From Devosia subaequoris (lineage in GTDB: Bacteria; Pseudomonadota; Alphaproteobacteria; Rhizobiales; Devosiaceae), in assembly GCF_014197055.1 (NCBI RefSeq), contig NZ_JACIEW010000011.1:16805-80804 (forward strand): 64,000 nucleotides of DNA. Direction: 5' to 3'. The translations under genes and the position numbers were made by a program. Shown here piece by piece: positions 17,320-26,179 of the stretch; the first letter of the stretch is position 1; each line of letters opens with the position of its first letter. A model generated the notes under the pieces. The model saw only the letters and a list, made by a program, of their open reading frames with translations, had not been told where the DNA came from and did not search any database.

Positions 17320-18143
17320 AAGCCCACCGGGAACCAGCGCAGGTAAAGTTCGTCCAGCGCACCATTTTCCTTTAGACGTACCAGCGCCCAGTCGATGGAG
17401 TGGCGGACCGGATCCTGCCCGGCCGGCACGGCGATGGTGAGGCCCTCACCAAACAGGTGGGGGCGGAAATACGCTTCTCCAGCGAAGCCGCAGCAGGCCA
17501 GATTGTCATTGAGCCAGAACGAGGCGCGCATGGCGTCGCCAAACCAGGCGCCCACGGTGCCCGCCTTGACCGCCTCGAGCGCGGCGCTTTCTGTCTCGAA
17601 GGGCGTGGCATCGATATTGGGCAGGTAGCGAGCAAGAAATTTGGCATGGGCGCTGCCGGCGCGTACCGCGACTGGTTCGTCCGCGAGCGCCTCGGGGCGA
17701 AAGCCTTCAATATCTTCGGCCCGTGTGACGAAGCGGCCGGGCAATGCCAGATAGGTCGAAGAAAAATCGAAGAGTTCCCCGTTCTCCGGGGTCATGGCGA
17801 GGCCGGCAATCAGCGCATCGCCCAGATTGTCGGACAGGGCCGTGGCGGCCTGGTCCCAGGGCCAGACCTGGATGGTGCAGGCCACGTCGACTTCGACGCA
17901 GATGCGCTTGGCCAAATCGATGTTGAACCCGACCAGTTCGCCGCTTTCGTCGTGATAGTTGAAGGGCGGAAAGTCCGCTGTGGTGAGGAAGCGAATGGCC
18001 GGGACGGACGTCAGGCCAGGCAGCATTTCCCGCGCGTCGGGGTCGGCGTGATAAGGAAGCGTCTGAGCGAAGGTGGGAGATGCGAGCAAAATACTGGCTA
18101 CCCCTGTCAGCAATAGAACTGGCTTGAGCATTGCGCCCCCCAT
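17313..18143 (-). CDS. Amino-acid-type ABC transporter substrate-binding protein
   Basis: A 276-residue periplasmic binding protein of the SBP_bac_3 family (signal peptide ending TFAQ). The ligand-binding opening TADFPPFNYHDESGELVGFNIDLAKRI is typical of amino-acid binders, with DALIAGLAMTPE in domain 2. A second ATG at 18129-18131 directly after a G-run is an alternative start (272 residues). No permease or ATPase is nearby, so it is an orphan binding protein. It follows metZ on the same strand after 48 bp, and so may share the SAM-II-controlled transcript; transport of a sulfur amino acid is a speculation from that position. Confidence 0.85.
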   Translation of the reverse strand: MGGAMLKPVLLLTGVASILLASPTFAQTLPYHADPDAREMLPGLTSVPAIRFLTTADFPPFNYHDESGELVGFNIDLAKRICVEVDVACTIQVWPWDQAATALSDNLGDALIAGLAMTPENGELFDFSSTYLALPGRFVTRAEDIEGFRPEALADEPVAVRAGSAHAKFLARYLPNIDATPFETESAALEAVKAGTVGAWFGDAMRASFWLNDNLACCGFAGEAYFRPHLFGEGLTIAVPAGQDPVRHSIDWALVRLKENGALDELYLRWFPVGFY

Positions 18144-18156
18144 ACGGCCGTCGCCC

Positions 18157-18181
18157 CCCTTCTCTCACGCAAGGAGAAGGG
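18157..18181 (-). other. Intercistronic hairpin between metZ and the solute-binding protein gene
   Basis: CCCTTCTC at 18157-18164 pairs with GAGAAGGG at 18174-18181. There is no T-run, so it is not an obvious terminator. On the minus strand its 3' arm is the purine-rich stretch just before the binding-protein start, so it could limit ribosome access. Confidence 0.45.
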
Positions 18182-18191
18182 ACACCAGCGT

Positions 18192-19400
18192 CTAGACCTG
18201 GTCCAACCCAAACATCAGATCTGCGATCAGATCGTCAGCTTCTTCGAGCCCCACGGAGAGCCGCAACAGGCCCGGGGTGACACCAGTTTCAAGACGCACT
18301 TCCTCGGTGAGGCGCTGATGCGTGGTGGTGCGCGGGTGGGTGATCAGCGATTTTGCATCGCCCAGATTGTTGGAAATCAGGATCACGGCCAGCGAATCCG
18401 CCAGCGCGAAGGCCCCGTCCTGCCCACCCTTGACGTCGAGCGCCAGAAGTGTCGAGCCGCGCTTCATCTGTTTTTTGGCCAGCTCGTATTGTGGGTGGTC
18501 GGGGTGATGAGGATAGATCACCCGGTTGACCTTGGGGTGGCTGGACAGGGCGTCCGCGATTTTTGCTGCGCTATTGGTCATCTGCTCGACGCGCAAGGCG
18601 AAGGTTTCCAGCCCCTTCGTCAACACCCAGGCATTGAAGGGCGAGAGTGTCGCGCCGGTGTGGCGCAGAAAGGTATGCAAATCGCCTTCGATGATTTCCT
18701 TGGAGCCCAGCACAATGCCACCCATGACACGGCCCTGGCCGTCGATATGCTTGGTGGCCGAATAGGTGACGATGTCGGCGCCCAGCTCGAGCGGCTTCTG
18801 GTAGAGCGCGGTGGCGAACACATTGTCGACAATCAGCTTGGCGCCATGGGCATGGGCGATCTCGGCGACCGCTCTGATGTCGACCAGTTCCAGCGTAGGA
18901 TTGGTCGGAGTTTCGATGAACACCAGCCTGGTGTTGGGCTGCATGGCCTTGGCAAAGTTCCCGGGGTCGCGTCCATCGACAAGAGTCGAGGCGACGCCAA
19001 AGCGCGGGGCAAAGTCCTCCACCACATAGCGACAACCGCCGAACAGAGCCTGAGAAGCGACGATATGGTCCCCTGTCCTGACCTGACTCATTACTGCATT
19101 GGTCACCGCCGACATGCCGGTGGCAAAACACCGAGCCGCCTCGGCGCCCTCGATCAGGGCCATGCGGTCCTGGAACATGTCGTAGTTGGGATTGGCAAAG
19201 CGCGAATAATTGTGCCCGCCTGGCACCTTGCCCTGAAACAGCAGCTCGGCATGTTCAGACGAGGGATAGGCATAACCCGAATTGAGAAACAGAGCCTCGC
19301 TGGTCTCATGGAACTGGCTTCGCTTGCCGCCGCCATGCACCATCTGAGTGGCGGCCGACAGTTTTTTCGGATCGCGGAGCGGGTTGTTCTGTTTGGACAT
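18192..19400 (-). CDS. metZ: O-succinylhomoserine sulfhydrylase
   Basis: A 402-residue PLP enzyme of the Cys/Met metabolism family that makes homocysteine directly from O-succinylhomoserine and sulfide. The PLP-lysine motif is SATKHIDGQGRVMGG, and the family signatures ETPTNPTLELVD and NYSRFANPN (substrate-side arginine) are present. I take the ATG at 19398-19400; any longer reading would run through the riboswitch. The control of the gene is visible upstream: a promoter, a SAM-II aptamer and an intrinsic terminator, consistent with repression when S-adenosylmethionine is plentiful. Confidence 0.93.
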   Translation of the reverse strand: MSKQNNPLRDPKKLSAATQMVHGGGKRSQFHETSEALFLNSGYAYPSSEHAELLFQGKVPGGHNYSRFANPNYDMFQDRMALIEGAEAARCFATGMSAVTNAVMSQVRTGDHIVASQALFGGCRYVVEDFAPRFGVASTLVDGRDPGNFAKAMQPNTRLVFIETPTNPTLELVDIRAVAEIAHAHGAKLIVDNVFATALYQKPLELGADIVTYSATKHIDGQGRVMGGIVLGSKEIIEGDLHTFLRHTGATLSPFNAWVLTKGLETFALRVEQMTNSAAKIADALSSHPKVNRVIYPHHPDHPQYELAKKQMKRGSTLLALDVKGGQDGAFALADSLAVILISNNLGDAKSLITHPRTTTHQRLTEEVRLETGVTPGLLRLSVGLEEADDLIADLMFGLDQV

Positions 19401-19418
19401 GGTCAGCGCTTTCAAAAC

Positions 19419-19448
19419 AAAAAACCGGCTCGCAAATGGCGGCCGGTT
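19419..19448 (-). terminator. Intrinsic terminator in the metZ leader (expression platform)
   Basis: On the minus strand AACCGGC (19448-19442) pairs with GCCGGTT (19429-19423), followed by a run of six T (19424-19419). It lies between the SAM-II aptamer and the metZ start, so it can stop transcription before the coding region. Its 5' arm (ACCGGCC, 19447-19441) is exactly complementary to GGCCGGT of the aptamer (19495-19489). Confidence 0.8.
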
Positions 19449-19453
19449 CCAAC

Positions 19454-19506
19454 GGTCTTTAGCTATTTGTTTTAAGTGGCTGCAAGCGACCGGCCAAATC
19501 ACCACT
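19454..19506 (-). ncRNA. SAM-II (SAM-alpha) riboswitch aptamer upstream of metZ
   Basis: On the minus strand the sequence contains the SAM-II hallmarks in order: GTGGTGATTTG, CCGGTC, GCTTGCAGCCAC, a short A-rich connector and GCTAAAGACCG. GTGG pairs with CCAC to form helix P1, and CGGTC in the loop pairs with GACCG after GCTAAA to form the pseudoknot helix. These conserved blocks match the family found before metA, metZ and related genes in alphaproteobacteria. It sits about 50 bases before the metZ start, with the terminator in between. Confidence 0.93.
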
Positions 19507-19514
19507 GGGCTGTG

Positions 19515-19543
19515 ATGTAAGGCCAATTGACAGTTGGCGTCAA
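19515..19543 (-). promoter_or_regulatory. Probable promoter of the SAM-II-metZ transcript
   Basis: On the minus strand TTGACG (19543-19538) and TTACAT (19520-19515) are separated by 17 bases. Transcription would start near 19508, directly before the aptamer. Confidence 0.6.
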
Positions 19544-19590
19544 TCGCCGAGGTTGCTAGGGAGAAGCAGTCGCAAGGGGAAGCAAGCATC

Positions 19591-20697
19591 ATGGTCGAGA
19601 CTTGGCCGAAAGGCGTCTTTCCGGCGCGCTTGATCGAGAAGCTGCATGCCGAAGGCGCAATCATCGCCTCACGGACGTTCGACACCGATCAGGTGCAGCC
19701 GGCCAGCCTGGACCTGCGACTGGGCAAGACCGCTTTCCGCGTGCGCTCCAGCTTCTTGCCGGGCCCCAGTCACTCGGTGGCCGAGCGCATCGAAGCACTC
19801 AAGCTGCATGAAATCGACCTCAGCAAGGGCGCCGTCCTGGAGCGCGGCTGCGTCTATCTTGTGCCGCTTGAGGAGAGCCTGGCGCTGCCCCCGGAGGTCA
19901 GCGCATCGGCCAACCCCAAAAGCTCGACCGGGCGGCTGGATGTGTTCACCCGCGTCATTGGTGACCGGGCGCGTGGCTTTGATCAATTGCCCGCCGGCTA
20001 TACCGGCCCGCTTTATCTGGAAATCAGTCCACGTACCTTTCCCGTATTGGTGCGCGCTGGATCGCGTCTCAGCCAGATGCGGTTCCGCTGCGGCGATAGC
20101 CGCCTCAGCGTGGCCGAGCACCAGGCACTGCACGCCTCAGACACGCTGGTAATAGGCGGTGACGTGCCGGTGGGGGAGGGAATTGCCCTTTCCATCGACC
20201 TCAGGGGCCAGGGGCGCGACGGGCTGATTGGCTTTCGGTCCAAACGGCATACCGCCGTGGTCGACGTCGACAGGAAAGCAACGCTGGACGTGCGCGATTT
20301 CTGGGATCCGCTCTATGCGCATGGGCAGAGCGAGCTGATCCTTGACCCGGATGAATTCTACATTCTGGTAAGTCTCGAAGCAGTGCATGTTCCGCCGACC
20401 CATGCAGCCGAGATGGTGCCTTTCGATCCGCTCGTAGGCGAGTTTCGCGTGCATTATGCGGGATTTTTTGACCCCGGCTTTGGACATTCTGCTGCGGGCG
20501 GCACGGGCAGCCGCGCCGTGCTGGAAGTGCGCAGCCGCGAGGTGCCGTTTCTGCTCGGCCATGGGCAGACCATCGGTCGGTTGATCTATGAAGCGTTGGC
20601 TGAACAACCTGACCGACTCTATGGCACGGATCTGGGCTCAAACTATCAGGCGCAGACGCTCAAACTGTCCAAACACTTCAAAGCATTTGACGGCTAA
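19591..20697 (+). CDS. dcd: 2'-deoxycytidine 5'-triphosphate deaminase (long form)
   Basis: A 368-residue enzyme, about twice the length of E. coli Dcd, which is typical of the alphaproteobacterial double-domain form. It deaminates dCTP to dUTP for thymidylate synthesis. The N-terminal half has IIASRTFDTDQVQPASLDLRLG, SANPKSSTGRLDVF with the conserved Ser/Arg region, and PRTFPVLVRAGSRLSQ; a second similar half follows. The ATG at 19591 has AAGGGGA about 10 bases upstream; a longer reading would reach into the divergent metZ promoter. Confidence 0.9.
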   Translation: MVETWPKGVFPARLIEKLHAEGAIIASRTFDTDQVQPASLDLRLGKTAFRVRSSFLPGPSHSVAERIEALKLHEIDLSKGAVLERGCVYLVPLEESLALPPEVSASANPKSSTGRLDVFTRVIGDRARGFDQLPAGYTGPLYLEISPRTFPVLVRAGSRLSQMRFRCGDSRLSVAEHQALHASDTLVIGGDVPVGEGIALSIDLRGQGRDGLIGFRSKRHTAVVDVDRKATLDVRDFWDPLYAHGQSELILDPDEFYILVSLEAVHVPPTHAAEMVPFDPLVGEFRVHYAGFFDPGFGHSAAGGTGSRAVLEVRSREVPFLLGHGQTIGRLIYEALAEQPDRLYGTDLGSNYQAQTLKLSKHFKAFDG

Positions 20698-20727
20698 AGC
20701 CGGCGCACCCTCAAGGCGCACCGGCTT
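20697..20727. terminator. Candidate terminator between dcd and frcA
   Basis: AAGCCGG (20697-20703) pairs with CCGGCTT (20721-20727), extended by three inner pairs. It lies between two converging genes. The T-run is weak, so a factor-independent function is uncertain. Confidence 0.5.
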
Positions 20728-20764
20728 CTAAGGACTCGGCGGAGGAACGGGGCCGGGTCTTGTT

Positions 20765-21544
20765 CTATGCCGCGCTGGCTGTCGCACCCGGGGCCGCCTT
20801 GGCTCCTGTCATGAAAGCGACTGCGTCGGACATCGTGTAATCCTTGGGGTCGATGACACAGAGGCGCTGACCCAGCCGATGCACGTGAATGCGATCGGCC
20901 ACTTCGAAGACATGGGGCATGTTGTGGCTGATCAGGATGATCGGAATGCCGCGCGCCCGAACATCAAGAATGAGGTCGAGCACACGTCGGGACTCCTTCA
21001 CACCCAGGGCTGCGGTCGGCTCATCGAGGATGATGACCTTTGAGCCAAACGCAGCAGCCCGGGCCACGGCGACACCCTGGCGCTGGCCACCAGAAAGTGT
21101 CTCCACCGCCTGATTGATATTCTGAATTGTCATCAAACCCAGATCCGACAGTTTCTCGCGGGCGATGCGCTCCATGGCAGGGCGATCGAGCTGTCTCAGG
21201 ACCTTGCCCATGAAACCGGATTTACGGATTTCCCGCCCCATGAACATGTTGTCAGCGATCGACAGCGCGGGCGACATGGCCAGTGTCTGATAGACCGTTT
21301 CCACACCCGCATGACGTGCGTCGATGGGGGAGGTGAAGTGGACCGGCTGCCCGTCGAGATAAATGTCGCCGCTGTCGACCTTGATGGCACCCGAGAGGGC
21401 CTTGATCAGGGAGGATTTGCCGGCACCGTTGTCGCCAATGACCGCGAGAATTTCACCGGGCATCAACTCGAAATCGCAGTTGTCGAGGGCGGTGACGCGG
21501 CCGTAGCGCTTACACAGATTTCTGGCGGAAAGAATGGGTTGCAT
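20765..21544 (-). CDS. frcA: Sugar ABC transporter ATP-binding protein (FrcA-like)
   Basis: A 259-residue ATPase of the ribose/fructose-type (CUT2) importers. Walker A is GDNGAGKS near 37-45, the signature is LSGGQRQGVAVARA and Walker B is VIILDEPTAALG. Unlike RbsA it has a single nucleotide-binding domain, as FrcA does. The ATG at 21542-21544 gives MQPILSARNLCKRYG and overlaps the stop of the permease gene by one base (TGATG). The specific assignment to fructose rests on the operon order and the adjacent ROK regulator. Confidence 0.82.
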   Translation of the reverse strand: MQPILSARNLCKRYGRVTALDNCDFELMPGEILAVIGDNGAGKSSLIKALSGAIKVDSGDIYLDGQPVHFTSPIDARHAGVETVYQTLAMSPALSIADNMFMGREIRKSGFMGKVLRQLDRPAMERIAREKLSDLGLMTIQNINQAVETLSGGQRQGVAVARAAAFGSKVIILDEPTAALGVKESRRVLDLILDVRARGIPIILISHNMPHVFEVADRIHVHRLGQRLCVIDPKDYTMSDAVAFMTGAKAAPGATASAA

Positions 21545-22602
21545 CAGGCCGATACCTTTCTGATCCACTGGTCCACGGCAACGGCGCCGATGATGAGCAC
21601 GCCGATGAGCAGATAAGTCCATTGCGCGTCGGCCCCCAGAAGCCGCAAGCCGAGCGAGAAGACGCCAACGATGAGGGCCCCGAAGAACATGCCCAGGATG
21701 GAACCGCGTCCACCGAAAAGGGAAATGCCGCCAATCACCACGGCGGTGATGGACTCAATATTGGAGAATTGGCCAGAGGTCGGCGAAACCGAGCCGATGC
21801 GCCCGATCAGGGCCCAACCGGCAAAGGCACAGATCAGGCCGGACAAAGCATAGACCGACATGAGAATGCGTTTGGTATTCACGCCCGAAAGTTCGGCAGC
21901 CTCCGGGTCATCGCCCACTGCATAGACATGGCGCCCCCAGGCGGTGTGGCGCAGGATATAGGCCAGCACCAGGACCAGCAGGATGAAGAAGATGACACCA
22001 TAGGTGAATACAGCGCCACCCATGCTGATGGACTGACCGAAGAATTGGAGGAGGGGCGCGTTCGCCTCGATATCCTGGGCGCGAATGGTTTCATTGCCCG
22101 AATAGAGGAAATTGGAGGCCAGCGCGATCTGCCACATGCCAAGGGTAACGATGAAGGGCGGCAGCTTGATGCGCGCGACCAGCCAGCCATTGACGAAACC
22201 GATAAAGGTGCCGATGGCCAGTCCGCAGGCCACGGCCACTGCCGGTGGCAGGCCCATGCGAAAGGTGAACTGGCCCATAATGACCGAGCTCAGCACCATG
22301 ATGGCGCCCACCGAAAGATCGATCCCAGCAGTGAGAATGACGAGCGACTGGGCCGCCCCGACAATGCCGACAATGGCAACCTGCTGCAGGATCAGCGTTA
22401 ATGCAAAGGTCGAGAAGAACTTGGTGCCCAGCAGAGCGCCGAAGACGGCGACAGAGAGCACCAGTACGATAAGCGGGACCAGCGCGGGATTGGAATGCAG
22501 GGCATGCTGGATGCGCGACAGCGCGGTGTGCTGGTGCTCAAAACTGGCGATTGCTTCAGCACGATTGACGAGACCCCTGTCGGTCTCGGTCTGGTTCGAC
22601 AT
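21544..22602 (-). CDS. frcC: Sugar ABC transporter permease (FrcC-like)
   Basis: A 352-residue inner membrane permease of the CUT2 family with about ten hydrophobic segments. The conserved VILTAGIDLSVGAIMVLSSV and AWGRHVYAVGDDPEAAELSG motifs, the latter the EAA-like contact to the ATPase, are visible. The N-terminal 40 residues are cytoplasmic. It forms the membrane channel with FrcA and receives sugar from FrcB. Confidence 0.85.
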   Translation of the reverse strand: MSNQTETDRGLVNRAEAIASFEHQHTALSRIQHALHSNPALVPLIVLVLSVAVFGALLGTKFFSTFALTLILQQVAIVGIVGAAQSLVILTAGIDLSVGAIMVLSSVIMGQFTFRMGLPPAVAVACGLAIGTFIGFVNGWLVARIKLPPFIVTLGMWQIALASNFLYSGNETIRAQDIEANAPLLQFFGQSISMGGAVFTYGVIFFILLVLVLAYILRHTAWGRHVYAVGDDPEAAELSGVNTKRILMSVYALSGLICAFAGWALIGRIGSVSPTSGQFSNIESITAVVIGGISLFGGRGSILGMFFGALIVGVFSLGLRLLGADAQWTYLLIGVLIIGAVAVDQWIRKVSA

Positions 22603-22682
22603 GGGTATCCTCCCCGGTTCCCATTCGAGAGCAGAGGCGGATGACCACCTGCCCCTGCCCTCGCTATAGTGCGGATTGACGA

Positions 22683-23708
22683 TCAGCCCCAGCAGAGGGC
22701 CTCACCCTCGGTCGTGTCGATGGACTCGACGCCCTCGACGGGCTCGTCGGTGACAAGTTTCACGCCAGTGTCGTAAAAGTCCTTACCCGGGGTCGGCTCG
22801 GGCTTGGTGCCATTGTCAGCCCATTCCTTGATGGCCTCAACGCCCAGCGCCGCCATCTGAAGCGGGTATTGCTGGGAAGTTGCGCCAATCACGCCGTCCT
22901 TGACATTGGCCACGCCTGGGCAGCCGCCATCGACGGACACGATCAGCACATCATTTTCGCGGCCGAAGGACTTGAGCGCTTCATAGGCGCCGGCGGCCGA
23001 GGGTTCATTGATTGTGTGAACCACATTGATGGTGGGATCCTTGACGAGCAGGTTTTCCATAGCCTCACGGCCACCTTCTTCGTTGCCGGCCGTCACGTCG
23101 TGGCCAACAATGCGCGGATCGGTTTCGTCGCCCCACTTGTTGGGATCGGCCAAATCGATGCCGAAGCCCTGCAGGAAACCCTGATTGCGCAAGACGTCCA
23201 CAGTCGGCTGGCTGATGCCCAGATTGAGCAGGGCAATCCTGGCATTGGCCGCTTCCGCACCCAGCTTGCCGGCCGCCCATTTGCCGATCAGCTCGCCGGC
23301 CAGGAAATTGTCTGTGGCGAAGGTGGCGTCAGCCGCATCGATCGGGTTGAGCGGGGTGTCGAGCGCGATCACGAGCAGCCCTGCATCGCGCGCCTGCTGC
23401 ACCGACTGCACGATGGCCGACGTATCAGACGCGGTCAGCAGAATGCCACTGGCCCCGTCGGCAATGCAGGTTTCGATCGCGGCGACCTGGGTCTCATGGT
23501 CCCCGTCGATACGGCCCGCGAAGGATTTGAGCGTAATGCCCAATTCGGCCGCCTTGGCCTCGGCGCCTTCCTTCATCTTGACGAAGAAGGGATTGGTGTC
23601 GGTCTTGGTGATGAGGCAAGCCGAAACGTCCTGCGCCATTACAGCGGGGGTCACGGCCGGAGACATGGCGGCAAGGCATATGGCCGTGCCGATAAGCAGC
23701 TTGTTCAC
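22683..23708 (-). CDS. frcB: Sugar ABC transporter substrate-binding protein (FrcB-like)
   Basis: A 341-residue periplasmic protein with a signal peptide ([15 protein letters not shown], cleavage near VMAQ). The mature part, [22 protein letters not shown], is the usual opening of class I sugar binders. IALDTPLNP and [17 protein letters not shown] contribute to the sugar pocket. The start is the GTG at 23706-23708 with GGGAGAG about 8 bases upstream; the reading frame further upstream carries no ribosome site. The length and cysteine-containing start resemble FrcB of Sinorhizobium. An 80-bp spacer follows before frcC. Confidence 0.83.
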   Translation of the reverse strand: MNKLLIGTAICLAAMSPAVTPAVMAQDVSACLITKTDTNPFFVKMKEGAEAKAAELGITLKSFAGRIDGDHETQVAAIETCIADGASGILLTASDTSAIVQSVQQARDAGLLVIALDTPLNPIDAADATFATDNFLAGELIGKWAAGKLGAEAANARIALLNLGISQPTVDVLRNQGFLQGFGIDLADPNKWGDETDPRIVGHDVTAGNEEGGREAMENLLVKDPTINVVHTINEPSAAGAYEALKSFGRENDVLIVSVDGGCPGVANVKDGVIGATSQQYPLQMAALGVEAIKEWADNGTKPEPTPGKDFYDTGVKLVTDEPVEGVESIDTTEGEALCWG

Positions 23709-23823
23709 GATTTTCTCTCCCTTTGCAGACCTGCTGCGAGCAGGCTCCTCCCCCTCGCAAATGTATGTCTGCTTGTCTTTTGACGCCCTCATGGTGGAGG
23801 GGAATCCTGGACCCGTCAATATA

Positions 23824-23844
23824 TAAGTCTACTTTATTTACTTA
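23824..23844. promoter_or_regulatory. Candidate operator between frcB and the ROK regulator
   Basis: An AT-rich stretch in otherwise GC-rich DNA with inverted arms TAAGT (23824-23828) and ACTTA (23840-23844). It sits between the divergent frcB and ROK genes. The arms are short, so it is only a candidate. Confidence 0.3.
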
Positions 23845-23884
23845 TTCGCTCCTGACCACCTTCCGCTTTACAGAAGGTGTCTCT

Positions 23885-25093
23885 ATGGTGCCCGCCATGG
23901 GAGAGCCGATCATCAGAACCGTCAGTCGCGGCGTGAACCAGAGTGGGGTTCGCGACCACAATGTGCGACTGCTACTGACCCTGCTCCAGCGGCACGGGCC
24001 GATGGCGGGCAGCGATCTGGCGCGATTGGCAAATCTGTCCCCACAAACGGTTTCCATCATTCTGCGGGAACTTGAGAGCGAGGGGCTCTTGGCCCGCGGC
24101 ACGCCCGTAAAAGGAAGAGTGGGCAAGCCCTCCATACCGATGCGCCTGGCAGAAGGCGGGGTGCTTTCGTTGGGTTGCAAAATCGGCAGGCGCAGCGCCG
24201 TGCTGCTGCTTGCCGATTTCCGCGGCACTGTGCGGCAAGAACTGCGGCTGACCTATGATTATCCTATGCCGGAAGCCATATTTGCGTTTCTGCGCCAGGG
24301 CATCGACACCATCTTGTCCCAATGCAGTCCCGAAGAGCGCTCACGCGTCTGTGGCATTGGCATCGGCACACCGTTTGAGCTGTGGAAATGGAGCGAACTG
24401 GTCGGCGCACCGGCGAAAGACTTCGCATCCTGGCGGCATGTAGATTATCAGGCCGAACTAGCCCGTTTCACCGACCTGCCGGTGCAAGTGGTCAACGACG
24501 CCACTGCCGGTTGCCAGGCCGAGCATATTTATGGGCGAGGAAAAGAGTTTCGGGATTACGCCTATTTCTTTATCGGCGCCTTCGTCGGGGGCGGGATTGT
24601 GCTCAACCATTCGGTCTATCAGGGCCATTTGGGTAACGCCGGCGCCTTGGGATCATTGCGCAGTTTTGGACCGCAGGGCGAGAGTCAGCAGCTGATTGAT
24701 ACGGCCTCGATCCACCTGCTTGAGGCGCGGTTGGTAGAACACGGACATGATCCGCGCGAACTTTGGACCCAGCCACAGGACTGGAGCGGCTTCGGCCGAC
24801 TCGTCGACCCCTGGATCGGTCGAACGGCCCAGGAATTGGCGAAAGCGAGCCTGTCGGTTTGCGCCGTTATCGACTTTGAAGCCATTGTGATCGACGGCGC
24901 GTTTCCCGACGCGGTCAAACATGAGCTGGTGGAGCGCACCCGGCGCTATCTCATCAACCAGGACATGCGCGGACTTGTTGCACCACAGATCGAAGCGGGA
25001 GTCGTGGGGTTTAACGCCCGGGCCATTGGCGCGGCCACCAGCCCTCTGTTCGAGCGCTATTTTCTGAACGGCAATCTGCGATTGCGGGGATAA
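23885..25093 (+). CDS. ROK family transcriptional regulator of the frc operon
   Basis: A 402-residue ROK repressor with an N-terminal winged helix (about 20-80; HGPMAGSDLARLANLSPQTV) and a C-terminal sugar-kinase-like domain. The inducer/ATP-like region has VCGIGIGTPFE and FIGAFVGGGIVLN. The usual ROK zinc cysteine cluster is not obvious, so zinc binding may be absent. It is divergent from frcBCA, which suggests sugar-responsive control of that operon. The ATG at 23885 has GAAGGTG upstream; an ATG at 23897 is an alternative. Confidence 0.85.
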   Translation: MVPAMGEPIIRTVSRGVNQSGVRDHNVRLLLTLLQRHGPMAGSDLARLANLSPQTVSIILRELESEGLLARGTPVKGRVGKPSIPMRLAEGGVLSLGCKIGRRSAVLLLADFRGTVRQELRLTYDYPMPEAIFAFLRQGIDTILSQCSPEERSRVCGIGIGTPFELWKWSELVGAPAKDFASWRHVDYQAELARFTDLPVQVVNDATAGCQAEHIYGRGKEFRDYAYFFIGAFVGGGIVLNHSVYQGHLGNAGALGSLRSFGPQGESQQLIDTASIHLLEARLVEHGHDPRELWTQPQDWSGFGRLVDPWIGRTAQELAKASLSVCAVIDFEAIVIDGAFPDAVKHELVERTRRYLINQDMRGLVAPQIEAGVVGFNARAIGAATSPLFERYFLNGNLRLRG

Positions 25094-25110
25094 GGTACGT
25101 TCTGCCGCTA

Positions 25111-26169
25111 TTAGCGCAGCCGTTGTCCATCATTGTCGAACACAAGAATATCTGCCGGATCAAACTTCGCCGCATAGCGGTCGCCGGTCTTGAGGGTGCG
25201 ATTGTTGTCGGTAGCAATGGTGACGAGATCGGCGCCCTTGTCGCGGGCATATGCATAGGTCTCACCGCCCAGATGTTCGATGATCTCGACAATGACATCG
25301 AGATCAGCGATTCCCTCGGCCGAGAAGTGTTCCGGGCGGATTCCCACGGTAACTTCGGTGCCTTCGGCCAAGGTCACAGGAGACGGAATGATCTGGCCGG
25401 GAAAATCGGCAAGGCGGATGCCCCCTGGCTCGGCGATACCCCGGAAGAAATTCATCTTGGGCGAGCCGATGAAGCCAGCCACGAAAATATTGTTCGGGTC
25501 ATCATAGAGTTGGAGTGGCGAGCCGACCTGCTCGATGCGGCCGTCGCGCAGGACTACAATCTTGTCAGCCAGGGTCATGGCTTCCACCTGATCGTGGGTC
25601 ACATAAATGATGGTGGTTTTCAGCTCCTGGTGCAGCCGCGCCAGTTCGATGCGCATATGCACGCGCAGCTCAGCGTCGAGATTGGATAGCGGCTCGTCGA
25701 AAAGGAACACGTCGGGATGTCGCACAATGGCGCGGCCGATGGCGACGCGCTGACGCTGGCCGCCGGAGAGCTGGCCGGGGCGGCGGTCGAGCAGCGGCTC
25801 AAGCTCGAGAATGCGGGCCGCTTCGGCGACACGAGTTTCGATTTCAGCCTTGTTGGCGCCGGCAAATCTGAGGGCAAAACCCATGTTCTCGCGCACACTC
25901 ATATGCGGATAGAGCGCATAGGTCTGGAACACCATGGCGATGCCGCGCTTGGACGGATCGACATCGTTCATGCGCTCCTCGCCGATGAACAGATCGCCGC
26001 CGGAAATCTGTTCGAGCCCGGCGATCATGCGCAGCAGTGTGGATTTGCCGCAGCCCGAAGGGCCGACGAACACCACGAATTCCTTGTCGGCAATGTCGAG
26101 ATCGACGCCGCGGATCACCTCGACCGCACCGAAGGATTTTTTCACATTGGTCAGCTTCAAACCGGACAT
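25111..26169 (-). CDS. MalK/UgpC-type ABC transporter ATP-binding protein
   Basis: A 352-residue ATPase of carbohydrate CUT1 importers. Walker A is GPSGCGKST, the signature LSGGQRQRVAIGRAI, Walker B VFLFDEPLSNLDAELR, and a C-terminal TOBE-like regulatory region (IGSPKMNFFRG, VGIRPEHF) is present. The ATG at 26167-26169 begins MSGLKLTNVKKSFG. It is the last gene of the LacI-controlled operon and couples ATP hydrolysis to the two permeases upstream. Confidence 0.92.
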   Translation of the reverse strand: MSGLKLTNVKKSFGAVEVIRGVDLDIADKEFVVFVGPSGCGKSTLLRMIAGLEQISGGDLFIGEERMNDVDPSKRGIAMVFQTYALYPHMSVRENMGFALRFAGANKAEIETRVAEAARILELEPLLDRRPGQLSGGQRQRVAIGRAIVRHPDVFLFDEPLSNLDAELRVHMRIELARLHQELKTTIIYVTHDQVEAMTLADKIVVLRDGRIEQVGSPLQLYDDPNNIFVAGFIGSPKMNFFRGIAEPGGIRLADFPGQIIPSPVTLAEGTEVTVGIRPEHFSAEGIADLDVIVEIIEHLGGETYAYARDKGADLVTIATDNNRTLKTGDRYAAKFDPADILVFDNDGQRLR

Positions 26170-26179
26170 GGGATCTTCC

